From contig NC_060248.1 in the NCBI RefSeq assembly GCF_921293095.1, positions 79,057,243-79,121,242 on the forward strand: a stretch of DNA of 64,000 nucleotides, written 5' to 3'. This stretch comes from Ischnura elegans. Lineage: Eukaryota; Arthropoda; Insecta; Odonata; Coenagrionidae. Of the stretch, positions 1 to 11,410 are shown one piece after another. A program made the position numbers and the translations under genes. The notes under the pieces are model-generated. The model saw nothing but the letters and a program-made list of their open reading frames with translations, had not been told where the DNA came from and made no database searches. Position 1 is the stretch's first letter. Each line of letters begins with the position of its first letter.

Positions 1-378
1 GCCTCAGTGTCCGGCACCACTAGTCCTTCCCCAGCCCACCCCAACCACCACCCTCATCATCATTCCTCACACCACCATCACTCATCTTCGCATCAGTCCT
101 CACCCGCATCGTCATCGGCATCTCCGACCCCCGGCAGCGGCGTCTTGGTCGTCAACCTTCCTCCTGCCCAGTCCAACTACTTGAACCAACAGCAGCAGTC
201 TTCCCAACAGCCCCATGGGCACGGGAGCCAACAGTCGCATCAGGGATCGCAGCAGTCTGGCCATCACCAGAATCATCGCATGCCACACATGTCGTCCTCG
301 TCTTCCCTTTCTGTGGTGGCGATACCTCCCTCTGGGTCTGGGACGCTGCTCTCCACTTACAGCCACACATACATTGAG
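1..378 (+). CDS. neur: neuralized E3 ubiquitin ligase, internal exon (partial)
   Basis: This exon runs in from the left window edge and ends at GAG|GTGAGC (donor 379-380), phase 0. The frame beginning GCC at position 1 is open throughout. It encodes a low-complexity linker rich in His, Ser, Gln and Pro (runs of H near residues 13-27, a Q run near 60). In Neuralized proteins a poorly conserved linker of this kind lies between the second NHR domain and the C-terminal RING finger. The assignment rests on the downstream exon, which joins in frame and carries the diagnostic RING. Neur ubiquitinates Delta in Notch-signal-sending cells (family knowledge). The upstream exons with the NHR domains are outside the window, and I cannot tell whether the left edge is also the exon start. 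Confidence 0.8.
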
Positions 379-1002
379 GTGAGCTCGGTGAATTTTTTTT
401 CAAGTGTTCTTTCTGAAGCAAAATAATGGATCTAGTTAAAGCTCAGTGGATTCGTTAATTCGTTATTGTAATGCTCGGTGAGAAAATGGAATTTCTTTAT
501 TGAACATGATATTATGTGTATGAATTATCCATTGTTTACTTTTATTAATCTTGGAAAACTGCTAAAAAATCAGCTTGAAAATTATTACTACTTAAAATCC
601 ATGGAAGTTTTAATACCTAAATGAAATAGCAAAAAAATACTCAACTTCTTGAAATTTTACTCGGGGATTTCTCTGGAATACTAATTTTTGTGCGTGGAAC
701 ATATGCTTGGCATTCATGAGGAATTCCTGGCCTGAACTTAACTGAATTCATGCACATGTTCAAGATTATTCATTCTTCAGATTTAAAATTCAGTTTGCTC
801 CAAGCAATAGTTTTTTTATCTCACTTGGCAAACACTGTGTGGAAAATTATGTTCCCACTTAACTTTTACTTGACAACATCTTAGAAAAATTGCCATGTAT
901 ACACAAAAATTGTCAAATTTATTTTCCTATGTCACGTTCATATGGTAACTATATTTTTAAAGTGCATGTATCTAAAATACCTGTTCTCTTTTGACTTTAC
1001 AG
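379..1002 (+). other. neur: neur last intron
   Basis: A 624-bp AT-rich intron with GTGAGC donor and a TTTTGACTTTACAG acceptor. It separates two phase-0 exons. No other feature was seen in it. Confidence 0.8.
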
Positions 1003-1269
1003 CCAGTGTCAGCCACAACATCTTACTCTACCATGGAATCGAGTGGAGGACGCACTGGTACAATGATGAGTGGGGCAGGTGGAAGTGGCGGTGCTGGTAG
1101 TGAGTGTTCAATTTGCTACGAGCGATCGATAGACAGTGTACTTTACATGTGCGGCCACATGTGCATGTGCTATGAGTGTGCTTTGCAACAGTGGAGGGGG
1201 AAGGGTGGTGGCCATTGTCCATTATGTCGTGCTGTCATCAAGGACGTCATTCGCACTTACAAATCCTGA
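1003..1269 (+). CDS. neur: neuralized terminal exon with C3HC4 RING finger
   Basis: The exon starts after the AG at 1001-1002 and ends with TGA at 1267-1269, giving 88 codons. The C-terminal half is a RING finger: CSIC, then MCGHMCMC and YEC, then CPLC, followed by a short tail ending in YKS. The segment [14 protein letters not shown] and the tail [11 protein letters not shown] are close to what is known of the Drosophila Neuralized and vertebrate NEURL RING, where this domain recruits the E2 for Delta ubiquitination. All eight metal ligands are visible, so the copy looks functional. The N-terminal half (Ser/Gly rich) continues the linker of the previous exon. Codon use is ordinary and no lesions are visible. 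This is the best-supported gene of the window and the only firm host gene. Confidence 0.95.
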   Translation, partial: PVSATTSYSTMESSGGRTGTMMSGAGGSGGAGSECSICYERSIDSVLYMCGHMCMCYECALQQWRGKGGGHCPLCRAVIKDVIRTYKS

Positions 1270-1325
1270 TAGCATTCTGCAAGACGTGGAGGCCCCTCCA
1301 CGAGGAAGAGAGACTCTGTTGTTGG

Positions 1326-1333
1326 TGTAAATA
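1326..1333 (+). promoter_or_regulatory. Pumilio-type element TGTAAATA in neur 3' UTR
   Basis: Exact match to the TGTANATA consensus 57 bp after the stop codon. An 8-mer can occur by chance in 2 kb of AT-rich DNA, so this is a candidate only. Confidence 0.3.
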
Positions 1334-1854
1334 TCTCTGCAGGAAGGAGCAATTGTTGACATTTATGGAAACAGTGCGTTGATATAATTGACTCGTCAAG
1401 GGAAATGAAGCTGAAACGTGTTGGATCTTGTTTTTGTGGAATGGATGGATTGAAGAGAACCTGATGTAACCTTTCACAAGTGATCTGACTGTTTGGGTTT
1501 ACGGCCTTGAGTGAAGTGTGAGTGGTTAGCCAATGCTAGCACAGCCATTTGGCCGGTTAACGGAAGACTCCTGATTTTATGTGAGATCCCAATGGCTGAG
1601 CTGTGAGATAGAGATAGTGCCTGCTTTATAAGAATGCCAGTACTCCTGTCTGTTAATAGCCAGAGGATTTACCAAAGAAGATGTGGAAATGATAAAGAAC
1701 CTTGAACCTTTTGAGATATATTTATTGTTTATTAACATCTTTCTATTGATATTTATTGGACTTAAATTCAAAACATTCTAGTCATGTCATCGTACCTTCA
1801 TTGCAGTCCCCCTTCTTTCATTGAAGTGAAACTATGGAAGTAATAGAACAGGGA

Positions 1855-1860
1855 TGTGAT
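1855..1860 (+). promoter_or_regulatory. K box (TGTGAT) in neur 3' UTR
   Basis: Exact TGTGAT, the K-box hexamer known from Notch-pathway 3' UTRs in Drosophila and complementary to the miR-2/6/11/13 family seed. Chance occurrence is possible. Confidence 0.35.
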
Positions 1861-3016
1861 TTATTCCCAGATTTTCTGCTCTCCGTGAGCAACATATGGC
1901 TTAAAATATTACCTCCTTGCATTTTCTCATGTTTCTTTCAGCTTATTTTTACCTGATTGAAAATTGCAAGCCATGACAATTCTTGGCCTGGCTTCATGTC
2001 CTCATAAGACTTAAAAGTATTTTGTATGTTTGTGAGCCCTGTATTAAATGTTCCAGGCTGGTTTCACCCTGTTACCCAACTTTTACTACCTCTATTTTCA
2101 AGAGGTAATTTTGTGGCATTTTAAGTTTCAATTGGATGTGTCTTCTTTGTGAACAACTTTCTTAACTAAATGTTATAAACTCAATTTTGAGGTAATTTAT
2201 TCAAAGCCTAAACAATTGAAATTGAATTTGATGAATAGCAATCATCCAACATATAATGACTGAATTTCATCATGCCTTGGGATTGAAAGCATTTGCGATA
2301 AAAAGTTTTGTGACCCACTTTCAATCAAGAAACAATACCATTGGGGTCTAAAATAACAAATTATATCTATGTGAGAAAAGAGGAGGAAGTAATGAGTAAT
2401 TCATTTAAATACCAATGTTATGTATGCATTGTTTATACCAGAGTTGCTTTATTTTTGGGTAGGAAAATTTATGATTTTTCACTGGTGGTTTTCTTTATAT
2501 TTAGAATGGAGATGTGAAATTGCAAATGAGAGGTTCATTTCTCGTATTCCATTCGTTGTTTTCTGTTCCAATTCATTTGAATGAAAAAGTCTGAGATCTT
2601 TTATGAAGCTGTCACAAAGCTCAAATTTGTGGATAGTCATTAGAAACCATGTATTTCTCAGCACATAGTGTATTCTTTCTTTTTTTAATATATTTTGCTG
2701 TTTAAGTCTAGTCATGTTTGGGTGAGGGTAATAGTATCTGCAAGTGAATGATGTTTGTATCTCCAGAAATCTTTTTTTGCAGACTCTGCCTTTATTTATA
2801 TATTCAATCAGTTGAAATTGCATTATTTAAATTGACTGGCATATTTTTATTAGGGAAGATGATGCATTATTTTGATATATTTTTGGCAAGTGAAAGGGAT
2901 GCGGCAGATATTATTTCTGTATTTTTATAATTTGACATCTAATGGCATTGGTGGTACTCGTCAAGCACTCTGGTGGATGAAATTATTGAAGTGGACTATT
3001 CTGTATAATGGAAGAT

Positions 3017-3023
3017 GTCTTCC
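3017..3023 (+). promoter_or_regulatory. GY box (GTCTTCC) in neur 3' UTR
   Basis: Exact GTCTTCC, the GY-box heptamer of Bearded/E(spl)-type 3' UTRs, complementary to the miR-7 seed. It lies about 230 bp before the proposed poly(A) signal. Confidence 0.35.
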
Positions 3024-3248
3024 CACTTTGATTTCAATTCTGCTGTGAGAATGTTGTGACATCCTTCCTGCCTCTCCTCAGCTGACTGTTCATCATAGTG
3101 CAATGTTTTCCACTAGCTCATGTATGCAAGTGATGTTGCTGTAGAGTTGCACTAACTCTCATCCTTACAGTACATGATTTTTTATCTGTGCATTGTAATG
3201 CCTGTCTTGGAGCATATATTTGTAAGTTTTCAGGTTGTATATCTTGAG

Positions 3249-3254
3249 AATAAA
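3249..3254 (+). terminator. neur polyadenylation signal AATAAA
   Basis: AATAAA within TTGAGAATAAAAAATC, followed by T-rich sequence (ATTCTTATTTTTATT) about 30 bp on. It is the best-placed signal for ending the neur transcript. Confidence 0.5.
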
Positions 3255-3998
3255 AAATCAGTTTATCATGAAATCTCAATTCTTATTTTTATTATAAATC
3301 ATAAATGGTCCCCAAAAAAATCAAAATGTTTAAAAAAGTGAGCATACTTCAAATTGACAATGAAGCTAGATTATTGGATGAGGAAAGCACTGGACTTCAA
3401 CCTTTTTCGCTCCCCGTACCTGTAAAATAATGAAAAATGGAATAAATAACTTGAGTCACCTGGAAAGCATTGTGTTCAAATAAAGATTTGGTAGGCTCAT
3501 GATTATCTTTGTCTTATATTTGTCCATTGAAACACATTGTGAAACAAGAAAACTTCTTTTATAGCATGAAATGGGTATTGCAGATGTTCACAGTGTCAGA
3601 TTAAAACACTTGGGGACTGCTGGCAGTTAAAGTGAAGGACCCCCTTTAGAGATGGAGGAAGGGTTAAAAGAGCCCCACGAGAGATCTTGGGGTTAAAATC
3701 TCATAGAATGGTATATTTTGCATTCATCCGATGATTGATAATAAGGTGGGGATGTGAAAATTCAGTATGCAAATGCTTATCTATTCACAAATTTGCATTC
3801 CATTTTTAAAAACTTTTTTAAATTTACTCAGTACCTATCTTAAAATATTCCAAGATAGTCACTGCAAAGAGAAGCTCATTTAAATAAAGGGAGATAAAGT
3901 TTTCCATACATATTTTTTGAATGATTTTAAAAGCCCTCTTGTTTCATAGAGATGTGGTCTAAATATGTAGTTTTCTATCATCAGTGGCCTGTGGTTTA

Positions 3999-4790
3999 AT
4001 AACAATAATAATATTTATTAACTTCATTGGGATAATACATCCACGAGTTAAGTCAAGATAATGTAGGATAAAATACAAACAGAAAATAAAATACAATACA
4101 CACGAGCTATACAAACACACAGCTAATCAGTGGGATTGAGGTCATAAGTTAATATACAACACCAGTTAAAAACACATTTATACTGTAGTAGCTGTTTTCA
4201 ATTAACATGTGTTTCAGTTTGGCTTTGAATGGAATTGATGAGGAAATGGAAGGGATGGTGATAGGAATCTTATTGTACACAATGACAATGGAGAGGTTAG
4301 AAAGAGAGGAGAACCTTTTAAATAGAGGCTATAGGGGTGTTGGAGGAGGTGTATGTTGTTTCTGGAGTGTGTGTTGAGATTGTGTAGGTTGGCGTTAATA
4401 GGGTAAACATGAGGATTGTTTCGAACAAACATGGCACAGGTAAGGATATAAGTTTGGAGGTAATGATAAAGGATGAGGTGCGGTATAGGTAAGGTATAAA
4501 GGTTTGAAGTCACCCATCCTAATCCTTTCTGAATACACTCTGAGTGATTTTTCTGTGCTAATAGGTTGTATAAGTACCAAATCTTTAGAATTCCCCTACA
4601 GAGGACAAGTAGTGCACTGCTTGCCCTGGTGAATGCTGGCGAGTTTACAGCCAGCAAGAATTTGCCGACATACACACTTATCATCTGGTAGAGAATAAGG
4701 GTTTAGGAATGTGCACGCCAGATAATCTGCGTGATATGCATCAAGTAGAGCTACTGTATGGAACCCCTCCAGTGGATTTGGAACTTCCAA
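3999..4790 (-). pseudogene. non-LTR retrotransposon 3' fragment (reverse transcriptase tail)
   Basis: On the minus strand a 156-codon open stretch (4684-4214) ends in the pattern typical of the C-terminus of arthropod non-LTR pol proteins: the N-x-H-x-x-N-T-H-S-R-N-N-I-H core, then hydrophobic residues and PHQFHS. The same layout (DTRRKNHL, then LFNHLPASAR) is seen in the longer element at 13.6-15 kb. The minus-strand 3' end is an ATT/GTT-rich tail at about 3999-4016, as expected for a retroposed copy. The piece is 5'-truncated and its frames are broken, so it cannot be active. The clade is not resolved (jockey/CR1-like guess). Confidence 0.5.
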
Positions 4791-4949
4791 CATAATACCA
4801 TGCCAGAGGAATGACTAAGGCAATGTTTTCCATTGAGGAGAAGATGTTTTCCACTATGCAGGGGATTGATGCCAGGGTGACTGATATAAATCTGTAGCAT
4901 AATTGAGCAGTGTATGCAGGTTCAAAGATTTTCCTGGTGTTGATCAGAT

Positions 4950-5080
4950 ATTCTCTTCGGGTTTTCACTGCATCTGATGGCTTTTGGCGACAACAGTTTA
5001 GACCTGAAGACGCTGACTACAATGCCAGCGAAACTGTTGTCGCTAAAAGCCAACGGATGCGGTGAAAACCCGAAGAGAAT
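4950..5080. repeat. 50-bp inverted repeat (hairpin), 31-bp loop
   Basis: Arm 1 (4950-4999) begins ATTCTCTTCGGGTTTTC. Arm 2 (5031-5080) is its reverse complement, ending GAAAACCCGAAGAGAAT, with only a handful of mismatches. The loop is 5000-5030. A hairpin of this kind is common at the tails of dispersed arthropod repeats, but I cannot name the family. Confidence 0.75.
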
Positions 5081-7005
5081 GCAGAGATCGAGCAGTGTAT
5101 GCTCCTAATTTTTTGGCACTGAGTTAATTTTAAAGTTTTCACACATTTTATCGAGGTCGCAGGGGTAAGGAGTGGAAGGGGTTGAGGTGGCAATGGAGGT
5201 GAGGCAGCATATTGCTGATCTCACTGATCTTGTGCACCATTCACCATGCCACTGCCCACTGCTTCCATGCTCTTTTGAGACTTGGCAGCTCCAATTAATC
5301 AGCATAGAAATTCAATTCAGTAGTAATAACTAATTACATTAATTGAGTGGTCTCAAGACCCTGAGGATTCAACATCCTGAAGACGATGGGAGAATCAGCC
5401 ATAGAAACATCAGCTCTGACTGAACGGCTCACTTGGTGGGAATCCCATGAAGAATTCATCCACATTGTGTGCCAGGAAAGCACCAAGTCTTATAGGAGAA
5501 CTGGGATGGATACATTGGATATTTTGCTGAGTTGGGTTTACGTTGCTATAAGTATTGCTGGGGTCATTACCAAAAGGCATATGACCATTGCAATATTATC
5601 ATAGAATTCATTTTACGTGTTGGGGTCAAAATTGTTCAATGGATTTATTTTTGCACGTGATTTCAAACTATGAGCATCAAACCTTATACATTGGATAACT
5701 TCACCTCCCAGTAAGCAATGATATTTGGAATACTAAAGTTTCAGTTCATTTTTTTAGATCCTCCTGCATTTGATTTGTTTGTTCATGCTTTTAGCAACTT
5801 AGATACTCTTGGCTGTCGCTGCTAGTAATTTACGTAATTTAAGTAATTCCTTCTCAGTAAAGGAAGAAGTAGGTTGCCTTGTCCCACACTCTGGCCTACA
5901 TTTCACCATCATGATTCTCCATCAGTCAGTCACCTCACTTCTGTGTCATGAGCTTGATATTGATTAAAATTGGGTCATCTATCCCTCCAAACTATTTCTT
6001 AGGAAGTTCCATTAGCTTGCTATGAAGAAATTTCTGCTTATATCTCAAGCACACAAACACTCACAATAACTACAGTAGTGACCATGTGCTTACAAATTAA
6101 AAGAATGAAAGGAAAACAACACCCACTCACCTCGCAGATTTGTCCCTAGAGAAACAAATGTCTGCATAGGTACATGCACGCAGACTCAGAGGTTTCCAAA
6201 GATTTATTCTAGAGCAGTAACCAAATTTGTACTTGTAAAAATAAGCTAGATTAAAGAAAGCTATACATGTGATCGCTCATTCACCCCACAGATTTGCATC
6301 ATGGAATAGGTTTTCATGGAGGTCTCTAGCACAAGGATATTTCCTACAGCAGTAACTGTCAGTGACAATAGGAAGAGGAAGGGGGTTTGTAAAAGTCCAC
6401 AAGATTAATCTGCTGACACTTTTTTTGCCTAAGACTCAGGCCTTCATGAAGAAGTATACCAGAAATCAAACTTGTGTCATATCAGTTTAACATTTGAGGT
6501 GTAAGGTCGAATTCCTTCGAAGGGGGAGGTGGGAGCTGATGGTGGATAAGTAGTAGTATTTGATGCATGGCAGTAGAGAAGGGAGAGGGTAAAGGGGGTG
6601 GGGTAAGCCAGAACTAGATGTGGTTAGGTTGTGATTTTCCGTTGCTGTTGCAACGTAAGGAAAAAAAGCTGAAAGACTGTGACGAAAGGAAAAAAGTGAT
6701 AGACTTGGTCCCTATTTGTAGTGTTGCCCATGTTTCTTTGAAAGTAGACGTATTCATAGAAGTCTAGTAAATAATCACAGGCATATTTTATAAGACTGAA
6801 GTTGTTGATGTTGATTGAATGGGATTTTGATGCCATGTCTTAAGCATCAGATGATTTGTTGAAGTGTTTTAGTCTGTGACATATGTGGCATTCTCAAATG
6901 GGTATTTTGATGTCTCTTTGTCACTCGGAGCAGATGACTTTTATATGCCTGATGGAAAGTCAATAGAATCTTTGGGATTACCGAGGAGAAACTCACGCTT
7001 TTTAA
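5081..7005. other. no recognisable gene
   Basis: AT-rich sequence with short chance frames only. A purine-rich patch lies at 6510-6600. I see no domain, tRNA or terminal repeat. Confidence 0.5.
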
Positions 7006-7279
7006 CTCCTTAACTGGGGAGAGCGACTATAGTCGCAAGCGGACTCCGCTCCCCATGTGGGGAGCGCGACTATAGTCGCGTGTGCCGTCGCGTCGCAATG
7101 TTATGCGGAGAAGGCGTGAATATTCATTCTTTATGCATCATTGCATGTTTTTTGCTTTGTCAGAGGTTCTATACCAATATATTTTAAGTATATTGCCATT
7201 TTTGTGCAATAGCTTTACTATAAATTTTTTTTCGAAAACGGCATCTCCGAAAATCGGTGGATTTGCTCCCCACCAAGGG
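7006..7279. mobile_element. piggyBac-type MITE, copy 1
   Basis: About 274 bp, beginning CTCCTTAACTGGGGAG after a TTAA (7002-7005) and ending CTCCCCACCAAGGG before TTAC. A second copy at 47,861 begins CCCCTTAACTGGGGAG after TTAA and shares the interior, including GACTATAGTCGC and CGTCGCGTCGCAATG. Short C/G-rich inverted ends with TTAA targets are the mark of piggyBac. There is no coding capacity. A piggyBac transposase fragment lies 1.5 kb away but need not belong to it. Confidence 0.65.
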
Positions 7280-8048
7280 TTACTAGCTTATTATATACCC
7301 AGAATTCAGTCGTTTTTGTGTCTTACTTAATTTTAATTGTATAACTTTGAACATGCATTGATGGCTTGTCCACAGCTTCTTAAACTAAACCTCAAAGGTT
7401 GGATTTCATTATCTTATTAATTTTTCATATAAACGTCCATCATATTCACCCTTTCCTTTTGTACATCAGTGATAGTTGACTGACTCACACCTCAAATAGA
7501 TGGCAAGAATATTTAATCCGTGAACTGAATAAAACAATGACAAGTGGTGATATTTTTCAAAAACTACAATGAGCTAACTGAGAGCATTACAAAGCTTTTA
7601 CACCAATGAGACATTTGAGGCTAGACACAGCCAATGGAGATTCAGAAATCTCAGTTTCTGAGAGGCATGAGAATACATATCATCTTAGACTCTCACTATG
7701 ATTCAAGGTCCTATACAGAATGTATAAAATAGGAAAGATATTTTTCCAAGCATATTGGTAAAGTAATTCTTTATATATGTATATAAATATCTATCGATGG
7801 GGAATTTTTCAGTACTTTCATTAGGCTCTGTGCAACTTTTACTAATTATTTTGAAGTGAAATTCAATGTGACTAGATAATATAGTGTTACAATTATTGTT
7901 TAAAAATAAAAGGAAAAACAGATTGACCATGCTTTGAAATTTTAAGTGACCAATGACAGAAGTTAAATTTTGTGGTTCACTGGTGCATGAGGTGAAATAT
8001 TCATCAAGTATAGTATCATTTTAGAATGTTTCTATGAGTTTTACTTAC

Positions 8049-8145
8049 TTGGGTCTCCCCTGTTTCCTTTTGCCATGTCTGTCCTTTTTGTGGCATTTCA
8101 AATCATTTTTTTCCGCATTTTTTCGTATTCCTCTTTTCTTGGTGC
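8049..8145 (-). CDS. candidate exon of unidentified minus-strand gene (basic, GRPK end)
   Basis: A 97-nt stretch between TTTTCTAG| and |GTAAGT (both read on the minus strand). In the phase set by the two exons upstream (12,999-13,269 and 10,877-10,901) it is fully open. It encodes a very basic segment with KKRGIRK, HKKDRHGK and a terminal QGRPK reminiscent of an AT-hook core. It ends two bases into a codon. No following exon could be found. The sites and phases fit, but the exon is short and unsupported by homology. Confidence 0.35.
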
Positions 8146-8767
8146 CTAGAAAAGAAAAAAAAATATTTAAAAAAATGTCTATTCTTTATTCTCAACCCAC
8201 TCCTTCCTAAACTGCCCCAAAAACCGGCCGTAAACATTTCCCTGTCATGCATGAAGTTTAAATACCCATTTTCCCCACTGGTAGACCTATTTTTCTCCGC
8301 AATGAGTGGCACATGCATATGTGTTATTCATTAGTAGTAATTTCATGAGCATCACACTTGAAAAAAAGCTATCAAAGTACACATGATGATTTTTCCCTAA
8401 AAAACTTTTCATTAAATTCATTACAACTTGAGTCCCAAGAAACATTCACAATTTCTTATACCTTTTTTCCCTAGGTACACATTTCCCTGCAGCCATGGGA
8501 GCTTGCTAAAACCTAAACTTTAAATCCCCTCTTCGTTGGCTCTCCTTGGATGTATTGTTTTATGTAATGACATCCTCGCCTTGACCTCGACATGAACCAT
8601 TGCCTTGTCAACACTTAATTCCCTACCTGGTTTATACTTTTGATGAAAAGTTTCCATTATATCAAGAACTGGCCTAATTTAATGCAATGCATCAAAACCC
8701 TCCTCTCCCTGTTTTTTTTCCTGAGTTGTATCACTAATATGGAAATATTGTGTGTATTTACCAAAGG

Positions 8768-9301
8768 TCATACAGCCACAAACAATTGAGTAGTCAATAT
8801 ATCTTGGCTATGCCAGTAATCACTGCTTTCAGGTAAATTAAATATTCCCATGTATACAAGCACTCCAATGTATGCTACCATTTCATCGCACGTAACATCT
8901 ACCCGGTCTTTGTCAGCCTTTCCTGTGGAATGTTGAAGATGTTCTGCATATTTTTTTGTGTTCTTGACAATGTTGTAAAAAAAATCTTCACTCCCTAGCA
9001 TATATTTCAGGAAGGAAAATTCACTGTCACCTATCGCCAAATTATGAATAGGCCCTCTCTCTTCTTTGAACTCAGACGGTTCTTCAAAAATCAGGCCATC
9101 GCTCCTAAAGTCATGCACCTGAATATTAACTGTTAAATCACTCCTACTTGGGGTAACGTCATCCTCCAGTTCTACTTCACTTGATTTGTCACTATCACTG
9201 TATCCTTCTTCTCCATTCAAACAACTAGAACTATCTGAATCACTCGAAAATTCACTTATGTTCACTTCCTCTGCGATAGCATCCTGACTCAAAGAGGCCA
9301 T
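8768..9301 (-). pseudogene. piggyBac-family transposase, N-terminal fragment
   Basis: 177 codons from an ATG at 9301. The order is an acidic Ser/Asp/Glu-rich head (residues 1-60), then the piggyBac-type entry into the transposase fold: a phenylalanine-rich segment SEDFFYNIVKNTKKYAEH near 104-121, DEMVAYIGVLVYMGI near 138-152 and the LPESSDYW motif near 155-162. These match the DDE_Tnp_1_7 (PGBD4-like) pattern. The family usually has 500-600 residues; here the frame stops just after the DYW motif, so all catalytic Asp residues are missing. It is a truncated, inactive copy, or a remnant exon. Confidence 0.65.
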
Positions 9302-9304
9302 GGT

Positions 9305-9490
9305 CAGAACTGAGGGGCATTAGTTTTCTTTCCATTTGAGCTGAGCTTCGCCTCCTTGCCATATGAGATAGGAAAAGTGTGAGTGTGTGTGACCACCTAC
9401 AAACAGAACTGAGGGGCATTAATTTTCTTTTCATTTGAGCTGAGCTTCGCATCCTTGCCATATGAGATAGGAAAAGTGTGACCACCCACA
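9305..9490. repeat. two-copy tandem repeat (99 and 87 bp)
   Basis: CAGAACTGAGGGGCATTA begins each unit (9305 and 9404). Both continue through TTTGAGCTGAGCTTCGC and GATAGGAAAAGTGTG. The first has an extra GAGTGTGTGT run. It sits immediately upstream of the piggyBac fragment ATG, so it may be a duplicated 5' region of that element. Confidence 0.8.
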
Positions 9491-9585
9491 AAGAAATATT
9501 GCCATTAGATATGACAGTCACTCTAAATGACACAGGGCTGGCCTAAGGTTTTTGTATTACATCATTTCAAAACTGGCCATCATAA

Positions 9586-9855
9586 AAATCCCTTCGTAAT
9601 GGCTTTACAATATTCTCTCTTTACTTCCCAGTTAATGTACCACGCTGGAACAAAGTACCTTATTGTCTCGGGATTTTAGCTTATGGTGACAACGTTCTGC
9701 TTCTTCTTAATGAAACTAGAGATAAGAAGGATGCTTGTGCTAGCAAAGATAAACACTCTCAAGATAAAACAGATGCCTATGAAGCTCAAAAGGCTGCCCC
9801 AAGTATAGCAGGGCAGGCCGGCCAGATTCAGCCAGCTAATGAAGGAGCGACTTAA
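9586..9855 (+). other. 89-codon stop-free frame, unidentified
   Basis: A frame without ATG start, open from after TAA 9583-9585 to TAA 9853-9855. The second half is Lys/Asp/Ala/Gln rich (DKKDACASKDK, QAGQIQPANEGAT), unlike the AT-rich neighbourhood. It could be the tail of a retroposed or transposon-borne coding sequence. No family was recognised, and chance is possible. Confidence 0.2.
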
Positions 9856-10055
9856 ATGGCGGTGGCTGGTTTTGGTGGTTGGTTAGGACGGAGTGGAGAA
9901 TGAGGCATTTAAACTTCAGTAGGGAGAGGGTTAATTTTTGAATCCTTCATCTTAAATGTCTCACCACTCAGTAAGAATATGTTAATAGTGCACCTTTTGA
10001 TAGTCACAATGAGAAAAAATAGAGATATTTAAACTTTCGTTTTAAATCACTTCAA

Positions 10056-10200
10056 GCAGTGGTGTAGCCAGGAATTTCGTTCGAGGGGGGGGGGGGTCCA
10101 AAACCAAATGACATTTTTGAGGGTTCAAGGAGAAAATGGCAGGCATTGAAAAAGTCCAGGTCCCCCTGAGTCCATTAGGGGCCCTTTGCCCAGGGACCTT
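10056..10200. mobile_element. MITE fragment with CAGTGGTGTAGCCAGG tip
   Basis: The tip and following G-tract (GAATTTCGTTCGAGGGGG) match the ends of the elements at 28,479 and 39,529. Only one end is recognisable here. Confidence 0.5.
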
Positions 10201-10876
10201 AGGGGTTGTGATGATTCATATAATTCAGAGGAGGAGCCTGCAACTTTGAATTGATGATGACATAGTTGATGTTTCCATGTGTTAACTCTAGTTTATATTT
10301 ATTTTTAATAATTATATGTACTAAAAGAATAAATTTCAATTTTTACAATTATATTTACACATTCACCCCAATGCATAGTGGCAATTCTAGCGGGATGTAT
10401 TCAATGATATGAATATGAAACCATTTACCCCGGGCTAATTTATATTATCTTCCAATGGCTATACTCTTATAATAACTTAATTACATATCACATTACATTC
10501 TAGTAGGGTCAGTGTGATTCACTGGCAGGTCACACCACATCATATTGTGGGTACCATTATAACCCTCTATAGTAGCCCATGCCTGGGGTGAATGTTATTT
10601 GTAATCTGATAATTGTAATATCTACGCAGAGACACCAAGTGTTATGAAGGTGAACTATCTTCCTCTTTGTATGTTTTTTGTTTTTACTTGTATTTCCGGT
10701 TGTCGTTGTTCATCCGTGATCGCGAATAGACGTGTAAATTTAATATCCGTCTTATTTATTTCCAATCCTGATCCGTTCCTACAGTGAATGTGTTTAAATT
10801 CTAGTTCACAGGTGGTAAAAAGGGTTTGTTTTCAATATGATTTCAAAAAAATTATGTGTCATGAATATCTACTTAC

Positions 10877-10901
10877 TTTTTTTGGGTTGTGTCCAAGGGA
10901 C
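10877..10901 (-). CDS. candidate 25-nt micro-exon of the same minus-strand gene
   Basis: On the minus strand CCCTTCCAG| precedes and |GTAAGTAG follows. It enters in phase 0 and leaves with one extra base, exactly what the next candidate exon (8049-8145) needs to stay open. It is very short, so support comes only from the phase chain. Confidence 0.3.
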
Positions 10902-11410
10902 CTGGAAGGGAAAAATATTGAAAAATGTCAATAGATGGATATTTTTTAAAGTTTGAATAGCATGAATGCTGTAATTAGTGAGTTAATCTGATAGTATTTT
11001 GACATGGTTTTAATAATCTCAGCTACATTTCGCACTTATTCATAAATAACTGGTACAAACATCATTTGGTTGGAATGAAGTTTGACTAATTTTGGTTATA
11101 TAATAATGAAGCAAATTAGTGAGCTGGTTTTGTTGAAAATATCTTAATACAAGGCTTTCTAGATTATTTAATTATTCAAAAGTTCCACTTGAAATTCGAG
11201 ATGGCCTAGGGCTTGCAGGCATTGGTGGATTTTTTCGGTAAAAAATACAAGCAATATAGCATGAATTTCAGCCATAAGCAAACCAAAGTTATGTGGCATT
11301 ACAAATATTGGATAGCAATATACATGAGGAGTTATATACTCCAATGCATGCACACACAGTATGCTCTCGAGTCTCGATGATAGATGGCTCTTACTGTTTC
11401 ATCTCACCTC

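Larger units (their letters stand above)
1270..3275 (+). other. neur: neur 3' UTR
   Basis: About 2 kb of AT-rich sequence follows the stop codon without another convincing frame, ending near an AATAAA at 3249-3254. The end is inferred: a T-rich stretch follows within 40 bp and no earlier signal is as well placed. It carries single matches to a Pumilio site, a K box and a GY box (listed separately). Confidence 0.6.

Noticed and set aside
112-421. Minus-strand frames over the first neur exon
   Set aside because: Shadows of the His/Ser/Gln-rich coding exon, which splices in frame to the RING exon.
4741-4968. 75-codon minus-strand frame near the hairpin
   Set aside because: No recognisable domain, and it lies in decayed retroelement sequence. 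Kept only as part of the fragment.
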